This document shows positions 8,954 through 19,188 of a DNA stretch of 64,000 nucleotides, one piece after another. A program made the position numbers and the translations under genes. Position 1 is the first letter of the stretch. Each line of letters begins with the position of its first letter. Source of the DNA: Bradyrhizobium embrapense (GTDB lineage Bacteria; Pseudomonadota; Alphaproteobacteria; Rhizobiales; Xanthobacteraceae); contig NZ_LFIP02000001.1 in NCBI RefSeq assembly GCF_001189235.2, forward strand, positions 1,215,755 through 1,279,754, given 5' to 3'. Below the pieces are notes generated by a model. That model had not been told where the DNA came from and ran no database searches. It was given only the letters and a program-made list of their open reading frames with translations.

Positions 8954-9850
8954 CTACTGCGTCTCCAGCTTCGGCGCGACCTCGCGCGCGACCTGCACCA
9001 GGGCCGCGATCAAGGGCGTCATCGGATCGCGCTGCGGGATCACGAGGCCGATGCTGTAGTCCACCACCGGATCGACGATCGGAATGCTCCGCACCGCATC
9101 GGCAAGGCCAAGCGTCTCGGCGAGCTTGGCCGGCATCACGCTGGCCCAGCGTCCGGTCTTCACATGGGTGTAGAGCACCAGCAGCGAGTTCGAGGTCAGC
9201 GTCGGCGTTGCCTCGGCGCCGACCGAGGTCAGCGCGCGGTCGATGATGCGGCGGTTCTGCATGTCCGGCGTGAGCAGGCACAGCGGCACGGTGCCGACTT
9301 CCTTCCACGTCACCTGCTTGCGGTCGCCGAACATCGCATCCGGCGCCGTCAGCAGCCGATAGCTCTCATTGTAGAGCGGGATGGTGCGAACCTTGCCGAT
9401 CGGCTCGTTCTCGATATAGGTCAGCCCGGCATCGACCTCGAGATTTTCCAAGAGGCCGAGTACGTCGGCCGACGTGCACGACTGGATGCGAAACCGCACA
9501 TCGGGATGGCGCGCCCGGAACGGCGTGGTGAGCGAGGCCACCATGCCGAGCGCGGTCGGGATCGCGGCGATCCGGATCTCGCCCGACAGCTTGTCCTTGA
9601 GGCTGTTGATCTCCTGCTTCATCGCCCGCGCATCGCCGACGATGCGCCGCGCCCAGTCCAGCGTCCGCTCGCCCTCCGGCGTGAAACCCTGAAAACGCGA
9701 TCCGCGCTGCACCAGCATGACGCCGAGGATTTCCTCGAGCTGCTTGAGACTGGTCGACATGGTCGGCTGGGTGACGCCGCAGGCCTCCGCAGCCCGGCCG
9801 AAATGCCGCTCCTTGGCCAGCGCCAGCAGAAGTTCCAGCTTGTCGATCAA
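8954..9850 (-). CDS. LysR-family regulator, probable formate dehydrogenase regulator (FdsR/OxyR-like)
   Basis: 298 residues. The N-terminal winged helix-turn-helix (HFGRAAEACGVTQPTMSTSLKQLEEILG, residues 16-43) is followed by a LysR substrate-binding domain beginning near residue 90 (SGEIRIAAIPTALG). The start is TTG at 9850, since the nearby ATG is followed at once by a stop. It is divergent from the fds operon with a 256-base spacer, the arrangement known for fds regulators, so it probably controls formate oxidation. The effector is not known; two copies of TGCGATCCCG lie in the spacer. Confidence 0.85.
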   Translation of the reverse strand: MIDKLELLLALAKERHFGRAAEACGVTQPTMSTSLKQLEEILGVMLVQRGSRFQGFTPEGERTLDWARRIVGDARAMKQEINSLKDKLSGEIRIAAIPTALGMVASLTTPFRARHPDVRFRIQSCTSADVLGLLENLEVDAGLTYIENEPIGKVRTIPLYNESYRLLTAPDAMFGDRKQVTWKEVGTVPLCLLTPDMQNRRIIDRALTSVGAEATPTLTSNSLLVLYTHVKTGRWASVMPAKLAETLGLADAVRSIPIVDPVVDYSIGLVIPQRDPMTPLIAALVQVAREVAPKLETQ

Positions 9851-9909
9851 GGTTCACATCCCTTCGGAAGACGGCGCCCCAAATGGCAGCCCGCCGCGTC
9901 CATAGGTAG

Positions 9910-9982
9910 CACGATCGGGGTGCGATCCCGAAATCCAAAGCGCCCCGGAAGTGCGTGATTTCAGAACATTATTGCGATCCCG
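9910..9982. promoter_or_regulatory. Candidate LysR-binding region in the lysR/fds spacer
   Basis: The decamer TGCGATCCCG occurs at 9921-9930 and again at 9973-9982, 52 bases apart, close to five helical turns, as expected for a LysR tetramer bound on one face. The second copy sits within the short palindrome GATCCCGGATC. Regulatory role is inferred from position. Confidence 0.35.
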
Positions 9983-10106
9983 GATCGGTCCATTTGGCAA
10001 CGCTATTAATCGCGTTTCGCAATCGCCGCATGAGACAGCTTTATTGATGTTTCGAAGGATTCCAACTCTCATGTGCAAAGCAAAAAACCGATCGTGAGAA
10101 GCGCGG

Positions 10107-10579
10107 ATGACGGTGCGATACGAACCCTGGGACAAGGCGCGCGGCGCAGAAATCATCGCCGAGCATGCCGGGCTTGAAGGCGCCACGCTGGTGATCCTGC
10201 ACGCGCTGCAGGAAGCCTTCGGCTATGTGCCGGAGCCTGCGATCCCGATGGTGGCCGAGGCGCTCAATCTGTCGCGCGCCGAGGTGCACGGCGTGTTCAC
10301 CTTCTACCACGACTTCCGCAAGCAACCGGCCGGACGCCACGTCCTCAAGCTCTGCCGCGCCGAGGCCTGCCAGGCTGCCGGCGGCGACGCCCTTGCGGCG
10401 CGCGCAGAGGCCAAGCTCGGCGTATCCCTCGGCAGCACCACGGCGGACCAGCGGGTGACGCTGGAGCCGATCTACTGCCTCGGGCTGTGCGCCACCGCGC
10501 CGTCGGCGATGCTGGATGGCCGCCTGGTCGGCCGGCTTGACGAAGCGCGGATCGACGCCCTGGTCGCGGAGGCACAGCG

Positions 10580-10583
<4 letters not shown>
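10107..10583 (+). CDS. fdsG: NAD-dependent formate dehydrogenase gamma subunit (NuoE-like)
   Basis: 158 residues with a thioredoxin-like [2Fe-2S] fold homologous to NuoE of complex I. The four cluster cysteines are visible in LCRAEACQAAG and YCLGLCATAP, and the helical N-terminus carries the HALQEAFGYVP and EVHGVFTFYHDF motifs. It passes electrons between FdsB and FdsA in the soluble cytoplasmic enzyme that oxidises formate to CO2 and reduces NAD+. First gene of the operon; its stop overlaps the fdsB start by four bases (ATGA). Confidence 0.93.
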
Positions 10584-12136
<1,553 letters not shown>

Positions 12137-12148
12137 CAGGAGATCACG

Positions 12149-15025
12149 ATGTCGCTGATCCAGGAAACCGATTTCGGCACGCCCAAGTCCAAATCCGAGA
12201 CGATGGTCACGCTCATCATCGACGGCAATCAGATCACCGTGCCCGAGGGTACCTCGATCATGCGCGCGGCGATGGAAGCCGGCACCCAGATCCCGAAACT
12301 CTGCGCCACCGACATGGTCGACGCCTTCGGCTCCTGCCGGCTTTGCCTCGTCGAGATCGAGGGCCGCGCCGGTACGCCCGCCTCCTGCACCACGCCGGTG
12401 ATGCCCGGCCTCGTCGTGCACACCCAGAGCGAGCGGCTGAGGAAGCTGCGCAAGGGCGTGATGGAGCTCTACATCTCCGATCATCCGCTGGACTGCCTGA
12501 CTTGCGCGGCGAACGGCGACTGCGAGTTGCAGGACATGGCGGGCGCCGTCGGCCTGCGCGACGTGCGCTACGGCTACGAGGGCGAGAACCACGTCTTCGC
12601 CAAATCGCATGGCTGCGAAAACGACAACTGGATGCCGAAGGACGAATCCAATCCGTACTTCACCTACGATCCCTCGAAGTGCATCGTCTGCTCGCGCTGC
12701 GTGCGCGCCTGCGAGGAAGTGCAAGGCACCTTCGCGCTGACGATCTCCGGCCGCGGCTTCGACAGCCGCGTCTCGCCCGGCATGAGCGAGAGCTTTCTCG
12801 GCTCCGAATGCGTGTCCTGCGGCGCCTGCGTGCAGGCCTGCCCGACCGCGACGCTGACCGAAAAATCCGTGATCGAGATCGGCCAGCCCGAGCATTCGGT
12901 CGTCACCACCTGCGCCTATTGCGGCGTCGGCTGCGCCTTCAAGGCCGAGATGCGCGGCGAGGAAGTGGTGCGCATGGTGCCGTGGAAGAACGGCAAGGCC
13001 AATCGCGGCCATTCCTGCGTCAAGGGCCGCTTCGCCTGGGGCTATACCACGCACAAGGAGCGTATCCTCAAGCCGATGATCCGCGAAAGAATCGAGGATC
13101 CCTGGCAGGAAGTGTCGTGGGACGAGGCGTTCAACTTCGCCGCCGTAAAATTCAAGGGCATCCAGCAGAGATACGGCCGCGACGCGGTCGGCGGCATCAC
13201 TTCCTCACGCTGCACCAATGAAGAGACCTATCTTGTGCAGAAGCTGATCCGCGGCGGCTTCGGCAACAACAATGTCGACACCTGCGCCCGCGTCTGCCAT
13301 TCGCCGACCGGTTACGGCCTATCGCAAACTTTTGGAACCTCGGCCGGCACACAGGATTTCGATTCGGTGGAAGACACCGACGTCGTCATGATCATCGGCG
13401 CCAATCCGGCCTCGGCGCATCCGGTGTTCGCCTCGCGGCTGAAGAAGCGGCTGCGTCAGGGCGCCAGGCTGATCGTGCTCGATCCGCGCCGCACCGAGAT
13501 GGTGGAATCGCCGCATGTGAAGGCGCTGCATCTGCCGCTGATGCCCGGCACCAACGTCGCCGTAGTCACGGCGCTCGCCCACGTCATCGTCACCGAAGGG
13601 CTCGTCAACGAGAGCTTCGTGCGCGAACGTTGCGACTGGAGCGAGTTCGAGGAATGGGCGGCCTTCGTCGCCCAGGAGAAGTACAGCCCCGAAGCGACCG
13701 CGATCATGACCGGCGTCGATCCGAATGACCTGCGCGAGGCGGCGCGGATCTATGCCACCGGCGGCAACGGCGCGATCTATTACGGGCTCGGCGTCACCGA
13801 GCACAGCCAGGGCTCGACCACGGTGATCGCGATCGCCAACCTTGCGATGGCGACCGGCAATATCGGCCGGCCCGGCGTCGGCGTGAATCCGCTGCGCGGC
13901 CAGAACAACGTGCAGGGCTCCTGCGACATGGGCTCGTTTCCGCACGAGCTGCCCGGCTATCGCCATATCTCGGGCGACGCCGTGCGCGAGCAGTTCGAGG
14001 CGATGTGGAACGTGAAGCTCAACAAGGAGCCGGGCCTGCGCATCCCCAACATGTTCGACGCCGCGATCGAAGGCACCTTCATGGGGCTCTACGTGCAGGG
14101 TGAGGACATCCTGCAATCCGATCCGAACACCAAGCATGTGGTGGCGGCGCTGTCGGCCATGGAATGCGTCATCGTCCACGATCTGTTCCTGAACGAGACC
14201 GCGAACTACGCCCATGTGTTCCTGCCCGGCTCGACCTTCCTGGAAAAGGACGGCACTTTCACCAACGCCGAGCGCCGCATCCAGCGCGTCCGCAAGGTGA
14301 TGACGCCGCGCAACGGCTATGCCGACTGGGAAGTGACGATCCTGCTCGCCAAGGCGATGGGCTTCGAGATGCACTACAACCATCCGTCCGAGATCATGGA
14401 CGAGATCGCGGCGCTGACGCCGACCTTCACCGGTGTCTCCTACGCCAGGCTCGACGAACTCGGCTCCGTGCAGTGGCCCTGCAACGAGAAGGCGCCGGAG
14501 GGCACGCCGATCATGCATATCGGCGGCTTCGTGCGCGGCAAGGGCAAGTTCATCGTCACCGAATATGTCGCGACCGACGAGCGCACCGGGCCGCGCTACC
14601 CGCTGCTGCTCACGACGGGGCGCATCCTCAGCCAGTACAATGTCGGTGCGCAGACCCGCCGCACCGAGAACGTGGTCTGGCACGCCGAGGACCGGCTCGA
14701 GATCCATCCCCACGACGCCGAGCAGCGCGGCGTCCGTGATGGGGACTGGGTGCGGCTCGCGAGCCGCGCCGGTGAGACGACGCTGCGCGCCGAGATCACC
14801 GACCGCGTGGCGCCGGGCGTGGTCTACACCACGTTCCATCACCCGGACACCCAGGCCAATGTCATCACGACCGATTTCTCGGACTGGGCGACCAACTGTC
14901 CGGAGTATAAGGTGACGGCCGTGCAGATCTCGCCGTCGAACGGTCCGTCCGACTGGCAGAAGGCCTATGACGAACAAGCCCGCCATTCGCGCCGGATCGC
15001 GCCGGTGGTGGAAGCCGCGGAGTAA
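12149..15025 (+). CDS. fdsA: Formate dehydrogenase alpha subunit, molybdenum catalytic subunit
   Basis: 958 residues. An N-terminal [2Fe-2S] ferredoxin domain (CRLCLVEIEG), a NuoG-like His/Cys cluster segment (DHPLDCLTCAANGDCELQ), two [4Fe-4S] motifs (CIVCSRCVRACEE and CVSCGACVQACPT) and a further cluster (CAYCGVGCAF) lead into the bis-molybdopterin guanine dinucleotide domain. Catalytic Cys383-His384 lie in the CARVCHSPTGYG motif typical of cysteine-dependent formate dehydrogenases, so no selenocysteine is used. The C-terminal domain (from about 835) binds the cofactor. It oxidises formate to CO2 in the cytoplasm and sends electrons to FdsG/FdsB. Confidence 0.96.
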   Translation: MSLIQETDFGTPKSKSETMVTLIIDGNQITVPEGTSIMRAAMEAGTQIPKLCATDMVDAFGSCRLCLVEIEGRAGTPASCTTPVMPGLVVHTQSERLRKLRKGVMELYISDHPLDCLTCAANGDCELQDMAGAVGLRDVRYGYEGENHVFAKSHGCENDNWMPKDESNPYFTYDPSKCIVCSRCVRACEEVQGTFALTISGRGFDSRVSPGMSESFLGSECVSCGACVQACPTATLTEKSVIEIGQPEHSVVTTCAYCGVGCAFKAEMRGEEVVRMVPWKNGKANRGHSCVKGRFAWGYTTHKERILKPMIRERIEDPWQEVSWDEAFNFAAVKFKGIQQRYGRDAVGGITSSRCTNEETYLVQKLIRGGFGNNNVDTCARVCHSPTGYGLSQTFGTSAGTQDFDSVEDTDVVMIIGANPASAHPVFASRLKKRLRQGARLIVLDPRRTEMVESPHVKALHLPLMPGTNVAVVTALAHVIVTEGLVNESFVRERCDWSEFEEWAAFVAQEKYSPEATAIMTGVDPNDLREAARIYATGGNGAIYYGLGVTEHSQGSTTVIAIANLAMATGNIGRPGVGVNPLRGQNNVQGSCDMGSFPHELPGYRHISGDAVREQFEAMWNVKLNKEPGLRIPNMFDAAIEGTFMGLYVQGEDILQSDPNTKHVVAALSAMECVIVHDLFLNETANYAHVFLPGSTFLEKDGTFTNAERRIQRVRKVMTPRNGYADWEVTILLAKAMGFEMHYNHPSEIMDEIAALTPTFTGVSYARLDELGSVQWPCNEKAPEGTPIMHIGGFVRGKGKFIVTEYVATDERTGPRYPLLLTTGRILSQYNVGAQTRRTENVVWHAEDRLEIHPHDAEQRGVRDGDWVRLASRAGETTLRAEITDRVAPGVVYTTFHHPDTQANVITTDFSDWATNCPEYKVTAVQISPSNGPSDWQKAYDEQARHSRRIAPVVEAAE

Positions 15026-15027
15026 CG

Positions 15028-15864
15028 ATGCGCGAGCCGGTCCACAAGGCGAAGCGGAAAGTCTGGCGCGACGGCGTGTTCAGCGACGGCGCGCGCCTGA
15101 TCCCGGAAGAGACGCCGCTGGCGCTGACCTATAATGGCGGCACCTACGCCGTGATGATGGGCTCGCCCGAGGACCTCGGCGACTTCGCCGTCGGATTCAG
15201 CCTGAGCGAAGGCATCGTGCAATCGGCCGACGAGATCGAGACCCTCGACATCGTCGAGCTCGATGACGGCATCGAACTCCGGATGTGGCTCAAGCCCGAC
15301 AGGGCCGAGCGGATCGCGGAGCGACGGCGCAACATCGCCGGCCCGACCGGCTGCGGCCTGTGCGGGTTAGATTCCATCAGCGAGGCGGTTCGGCCGGCCG
15401 CGATCGTGTCCGCAAGCCGCATGTTCTCGCCGCGCGAGATCATGACCGCGGTGGCGGCAGTGGCGCCGCTGCAGGAGATCAACCACCAGACCCGCGCCGT
15501 ACATGCCGCCGCGTTCTGGACGGCCGCGCGCGGCATTGTGGCGCTGCGCGAGGATGTCGGCCGCCACAATGCGCTCGACAAGCTCGCCGGCGCGCTGGCC
15601 CGCGATAAGGTGGTCGCAAGTGACGGCATCGTGCTGCTGACCAGCCGCGTGTCGGTCGAGATGGTGCAGAAAACCGCTGCGATCGGCGCGCCGCTGATTG
15701 CCGCCGTGTCGGCCCCGACCGCGCTTGCGGTCCGGATGGCGGATGCCGCCGGCATCACGCTCGCCGCGATTGCCCGGTCGGATGGATTTGAAATCTTTAC
15801 GCATCCGGAACGCGTCACAGGCGCGGTGCCGGGCAAGGAGTCCGCCTATGTCGTCGTCGCCTGA
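15028..15864 (+). CDS. fdhD: Formate dehydrogenase accessory sulfurtransferase FdhD (FdsC)
   Basis: 278 residues. FdhD/FdsC proteins bind the molybdenum cofactor and deliver sulfur needed for activity of the alpha subunit. The CGLCG motif in PTGCGLCGLDSI (near 112) holds the family cysteines, and the VGRHNALDKLAGAL and LTSRVSVEMVQKTAAIG segments are family signatures. It starts two bases after the fdsA stop and ends overlapping fdsD by 17 bases, showing one operon. Confidence 0.94.
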   Translation: MREPVHKAKRKVWRDGVFSDGARLIPEETPLALTYNGGTYAVMMGSPEDLGDFAVGFSLSEGIVQSADEIETLDIVELDDGIELRMWLKPDRAERIAERRRNIAGPTGCGLCGLDSISEAVRPAAIVSASRMFSPREIMTAVAAVAPLQEINHQTRAVHAAAFWTAARGIVALREDVGRHNALDKLAGALARDKVVASDGIVLLTSRVSVEMVQKTAAIGAPLIAAVSAPTALAVRMADAAGITLAAIARSDGFEIFTHPERVTGAVPGKESAYVVVA

Positions 15865-16069
15865 CAAACTGGTCTATATGGCGAACCAGATCGGAAAGTT
15901 CTTCCACAGCCAGGGCCACGACCGCGCCGTGCAGGGCATTTCCGAGCACATCTGGAAATTCTGGGACCCGCGGATGCGCAAGCAGATCTTCGCCCATCTC
16001 GATGCGGGCGGCGCCGGTCTCGACCCCGATGTGCTCGACGCGCTTCAGAAGCTGAAGCAGCAGGCGTAG
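15848..16069 (+). CDS. fdsD: Formate dehydrogenase delta subunit
   Basis: 73 residues: MSSSPDKLVYMANQIGKFF followed by a helical segment with WKFWDPRMRKQI. This matches the small FdsD proteins that accompany FdsC and assist maturation or stability of the FdsABG complex. The ATG at 15848 lies inside fdhD in another frame. A longer upstream frame exists but has no family similarity there. Last gene of the operon, followed by a large palindromic repeat. Confidence 0.9.
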   Translation: MSSSPDKLVYMANQIGKFFHSQGHDRAVQGISEHIWKFWDPRMRKQIFAHLDAGGAGLDPDVLDALQKLKQQA

Positions 16070-16101
16070 CGGCAAGTAAGGTAAGGCGCGCAACCTCCTT
16101 C

Positions 16102-16212
16102 ACCGTCACCCTGAGGAGCGCGCCCTTGCGCGCGTCTCGAAGGGTCGACGGCCCAACTGTGGCCGTGCATCCTTCGAGACGCGGCGAAGACGCCGCTCCT
16201 CAGGATGACGGT
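16102..16212. repeat. Large nested palindromic intergenic repeat (REP-like)
   Basis: Outer arms at 16102-16120 and 16194-16212 are 19 bases long and match in all but one position (ACCGTCACCCTGAGGAGCG against the reverse complement of its partner). Inner arms GCGTCTCGAAGG at 16132-16143 and CCTTCGAGACGC at 16171-16182 pair perfectly. It fills the gap between the convergent fdsD and glnE ends. The TCCTGAGGAGC core is common in Bradyrhizobium intergenic repeats and may also act as a terminator. Confidence 0.8.
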
Positions 16213-16224
16213 CCAACTTCCCTG

Positions 16225-19188
16225 CTACCCGCCGCCCACAATCGCGTTGAAGACGCGGCGCACTTCGCCCTGCGTCTCGCGCAGGCGAGCTTCCAGCGCA
16301 GAGAAATCCGGCGCGTCGCCGGCCCGCGCCATCACGCGCCGCAGGTCTTCGCCCGCGGTCTCCGGATTGAACTTCCCGGTGACGCACAGCCGCAGGATCT
16401 GCGTCAGGTCGTGATAGAGCCGCGCCGCCGAGCGCAGGATCTCGGCCTCGGACTGGCCGAGCAGGCCGAGCTTGGCGGCGTGGTCCAGCACTTGCAGCGT
16501 CGAGACGCTGAGGATCTCCGGCTTCACCGATGCGTGCGCGAGCTGGAGATATTGCGCGATGAAATCGATGTCGACGAGCCCGCCGGCGGCGAGCTTGAGG
16601 TCCCAGACATCGTCCTCGCCCTTCTCCAGCGCGATCGCCCGCCGCATGTCGGCGACGTCGGCCGCGGTCGAGGCCGCATCGCGCGGCCGGGTCAGCACGC
16701 TGCGGATGATCGCCTCGATCCTCTCGCGGAACTCGGGCGACGACGAGATCACGCGCGCACGCGTCAGCGCCATGTGCTCCCAGGTCCAGGCCTCGCGCTC
16801 CTGGTAGTCGGAAAACGAGTCGATCCGCGAGGCGACCGGACCGGCGCGGCCGGACGGCCGCAGCCGCATGTCGACCTCATACAGCACGCCGTAATTGGTC
16901 CGGGTCGTGAACGCGCTGATCAGGCGCTGTGTGAACCGGGCGAAATACTGTGCGCCGTGCAGCGAGCGCTCGCCGTCAGAGTCCGGCGCCTCGCTGTCGA
17001 AATCGTAGAGCAGGATCAAATCGAGGTCGGAGGACGCCGTCATCTCGCGGCTGCCGAGCCGGCCCATCGCGACGATCGCGGTCTCCTGCCCCTTGATCCG
17101 GCCATACTGCGCGGCGAACTGATCGGTGACGAGACCGTGCACGGTGTGCACGATGCCTTCGGCGACATCGGCAAACGCCGTGCTGGCGTGCTGCGCCGAC
17201 ACCGTGCCGGACAGGATCCGCGTGCCGATCAGGAACAGGCTCTCCTGGCCGAACAGCCTTAGACGATCGAGGAAATCCTCATAGGACGACGCATCCTGCA
17301 GCGTGGCGGCGAGCCGCTCCGACAGCTCCTTCTTGTCCGGCATTGCGCCGAAGAAGCGTGGATCGACCAGGCCGTCCATGATCTGCGGCTGCCGCGCCAG
17401 CATGTCGCCGAGCCGCGGCGCAGCACCGAGGATCAGCGCCACCAGCGCAACGAAATCGCGGTTCTGGCTGAGCAGCGAGATCAACCGCCCGCCCCGCTGC
17501 AGCGCGCCCAGGAAACGGTCGAACGCCGCCACCGCGTCATCCGGCTCCTCGGCATGCGCGAGGCCGTCGATCAGCCCGGGAATGAATTCGAGGAACGCCG
17601 CGCGTGTCGCCTCCACGCGCAGCGCGCGATAATCGCCCTCGATCCATTGCTGCACGGTGCCGGCGACCATCACCGGCTTCTTGAAGCCGAGACTGGCGAG
17701 ATGCTCGATCAGGCGGCCGTCTTCGGGGCCTGCCCCGTAATCGACATCCGGCAGCTTCGCGCTCCCGGTCGGATCGTCGCCCTCGAACAGCTTGCCGTAA
17801 TGGTTCTGCACGATGTTGAGCTGGCCGAGCAGGTCCCTGGCAAAGGCCTCGCGATTCTCGTAGCCGAAGAAATGCGCGAAGCGCTCGACGTCCTCAGGTG
17901 CTTCGGGCAGCGAATGGGTCTGCTCGTCGGCGATCATCTGCAGCCGATGCTCGACCCGGCGCAGGAATTCGTAGGCCGTGGTCAGCTCGTCGCGCGCGTC
18001 AAAGGTGATCCAGTTGCTGTCGGCGAGCACGTTGAGCGCTTCGAGCGTCGGCCGCACCCGCAATTCCGGATGGCGGCCGCCGGCGATCAGCTGTTGGGTC
18101 TGGGCGAAGAACTCGATCTCGCGGATGCCGCCGCGGCCGACCTTGACGTTGTGGCCCTCGACCGAGATCTCGCTCTGGCCGCGATAGGTCTGCATCTGCC
18201 GCTTCATGTCGTGGACGTCGGCGAGCGCGGCAAAGTCCAGATGCTTGCGCCAGACGAAGGGCGCGAGCTCGGAGATCAGCGCCTCGCCGGCCCTGGGATC
18301 GCCGGCGCAGGGCCGCGCCTTGATCATTGCGGCGCGTTCCCAGGTGCGCCCCTCGCGCTCGTAATAATGCAACGCCGCATCGGTCGAGATCGCGACCTGG
18401 GTCGAGGCCGGGTCTGGACGCAGCCTGAGATCGACCCGGAACACATAGCCCTCGCCCGAGCGCTGCTGCAGCATCCGCGCCATCGCCTGGGTGACGCGGA
18501 CGAAGAACGGCTGCGGCTCGATGTCGTCGGCGAGCGAGGTGGCCGTGCGATCGAAGAACACGATCAGGTCGATGTCGCTGGAATAGTTCAGCTCGCCCGC
18601 GCCCATCTTGCCCATCGCCAGCACGATCAGGCCCGAACCCGCTTCCGGACGGTCGGGATCGACGGCAGTCATCCGGCCCCGGGCAACCTCCTGCCGCAAT
18701 AGATATCTCAGCGCCGACTGCACCGAGTTGACGGCGATGTCGGTCAGCGCCGCCGTCACCCGCATCACCGGCCAGACGCCGCCGATGTCGCACAGCGCGA
18801 TCATCAGCGCGGCCTCCGCTTTCATGCGGCGAAGCAAAACCATCACGTCGGCCTCGCTGCCGGCGGCAAGCACGTCGCGCGAGGTCGTCTCGATCAGATC
18901 AGCAAGATGCGACTCGGGGTCGCATGACAGGATCCGGATCAGCCGCGCGGCATCAGCGCGCGCGAGCTCGAACAGATAGGGCGAGAACTCGGCGATGCCG
19001 CGCAGGATGTCGCGTGCGAACGGGTGCTCCAGCAGCGCCGCGAGCGCGACCGATTGCGCCGGCTCGAGCTCGGCGAACCAGTCGGTCAGGCGCTGATCGG
19101 CAGATTGGGGCGCGGCGACACGCGGTCCGTCCGCGAACCGCGCGGCCAGAGCTTGTCGATCCGCGTTTCCCGGCGCGGCGGCATTCAT
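16225..19188 (-). CDS. glnE: Bifunctional glutamine synthetase adenylyltransferase/deadenylyltransferase
   Basis: 987 residues, normal for GlnE. Two nucleotidyltransferase domains are visible: the N-terminal deadenylylase with GKMGAGELNYSSDIDLIVFF (about 190-215) and the C-terminal adenylylase with GRLGSREMTASSDLDLILLYDF (about 700-725), each followed by a helical GlnD-type domain. It adenylylates glutamine synthetase when nitrogen is plentiful and reverses this under limitation, in response to PII. Its start overlaps the upstream kinase by four bases, so it is the last gene of a degP-linked two-component block. Confidence 0.95.
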   Translation of the reverse strand: MNAAAPGNADRQALAARFADGPRVAAPQSADQRLTDWFAELEPAQSVALAALLEHPFARDILRGIAEFSPYLFELARADAARLIRILSCDPESHLADLIETTSRDVLAAGSEADVMVLLRRMKAEAALMIALCDIGGVWPVMRVTAALTDIAVNSVQSALRYLLRQEVARGRMTAVDPDRPEAGSGLIVLAMGKMGAGELNYSSDIDLIVFFDRTATSLADDIEPQPFFVRVTQAMARMLQQRSGEGYVFRVDLRLRPDPASTQVAISTDAALHYYEREGRTWERAAMIKARPCAGDPRAGEALISELAPFVWRKHLDFAALADVHDMKRQMQTYRGQSEISVEGHNVKVGRGGIREIEFFAQTQQLIAGGRHPELRVRPTLEALNVLADSNWITFDARDELTTAYEFLRRVEHRLQMIADEQTHSLPEAPEDVERFAHFFGYENREAFARDLLGQLNIVQNHYGKLFEGDDPTGSAKLPDVDYGAGPEDGRLIEHLASLGFKKPVMVAGTVQQWIEGDYRALRVEATRAAFLEFIPGLIDGLAHAEEPDDAVAAFDRFLGALQRGGRLISLLSQNRDFVALVALILGAAPRLGDMLARQPQIMDGLVDPRFFGAMPDKKELSERLAATLQDASSYEDFLDRLRLFGQESLFLIGTRILSGTVSAQHASTAFADVAEGIVHTVHGLVTDQFAAQYGRIKGQETAIVAMGRLGSREMTASSDLDLILLYDFDSEAPDSDGERSLHGAQYFARFTQRLISAFTTRTNYGVLYEVDMRLRPSGRAGPVASRIDSFSDYQEREAWTWEHMALTRARVISSSPEFRERIEAIIRSVLTRPRDAASTAADVADMRRAIALEKGEDDVWDLKLAAGGLVDIDFIAQYLQLAHASVKPEILSVSTLQVLDHAAKLGLLGQSEAEILRSAARLYHDLTQILRLCVTGKFNPETAGEDLRRVMARAGDAPDFSALEARLRETQGEVRRVFNAIVGGG

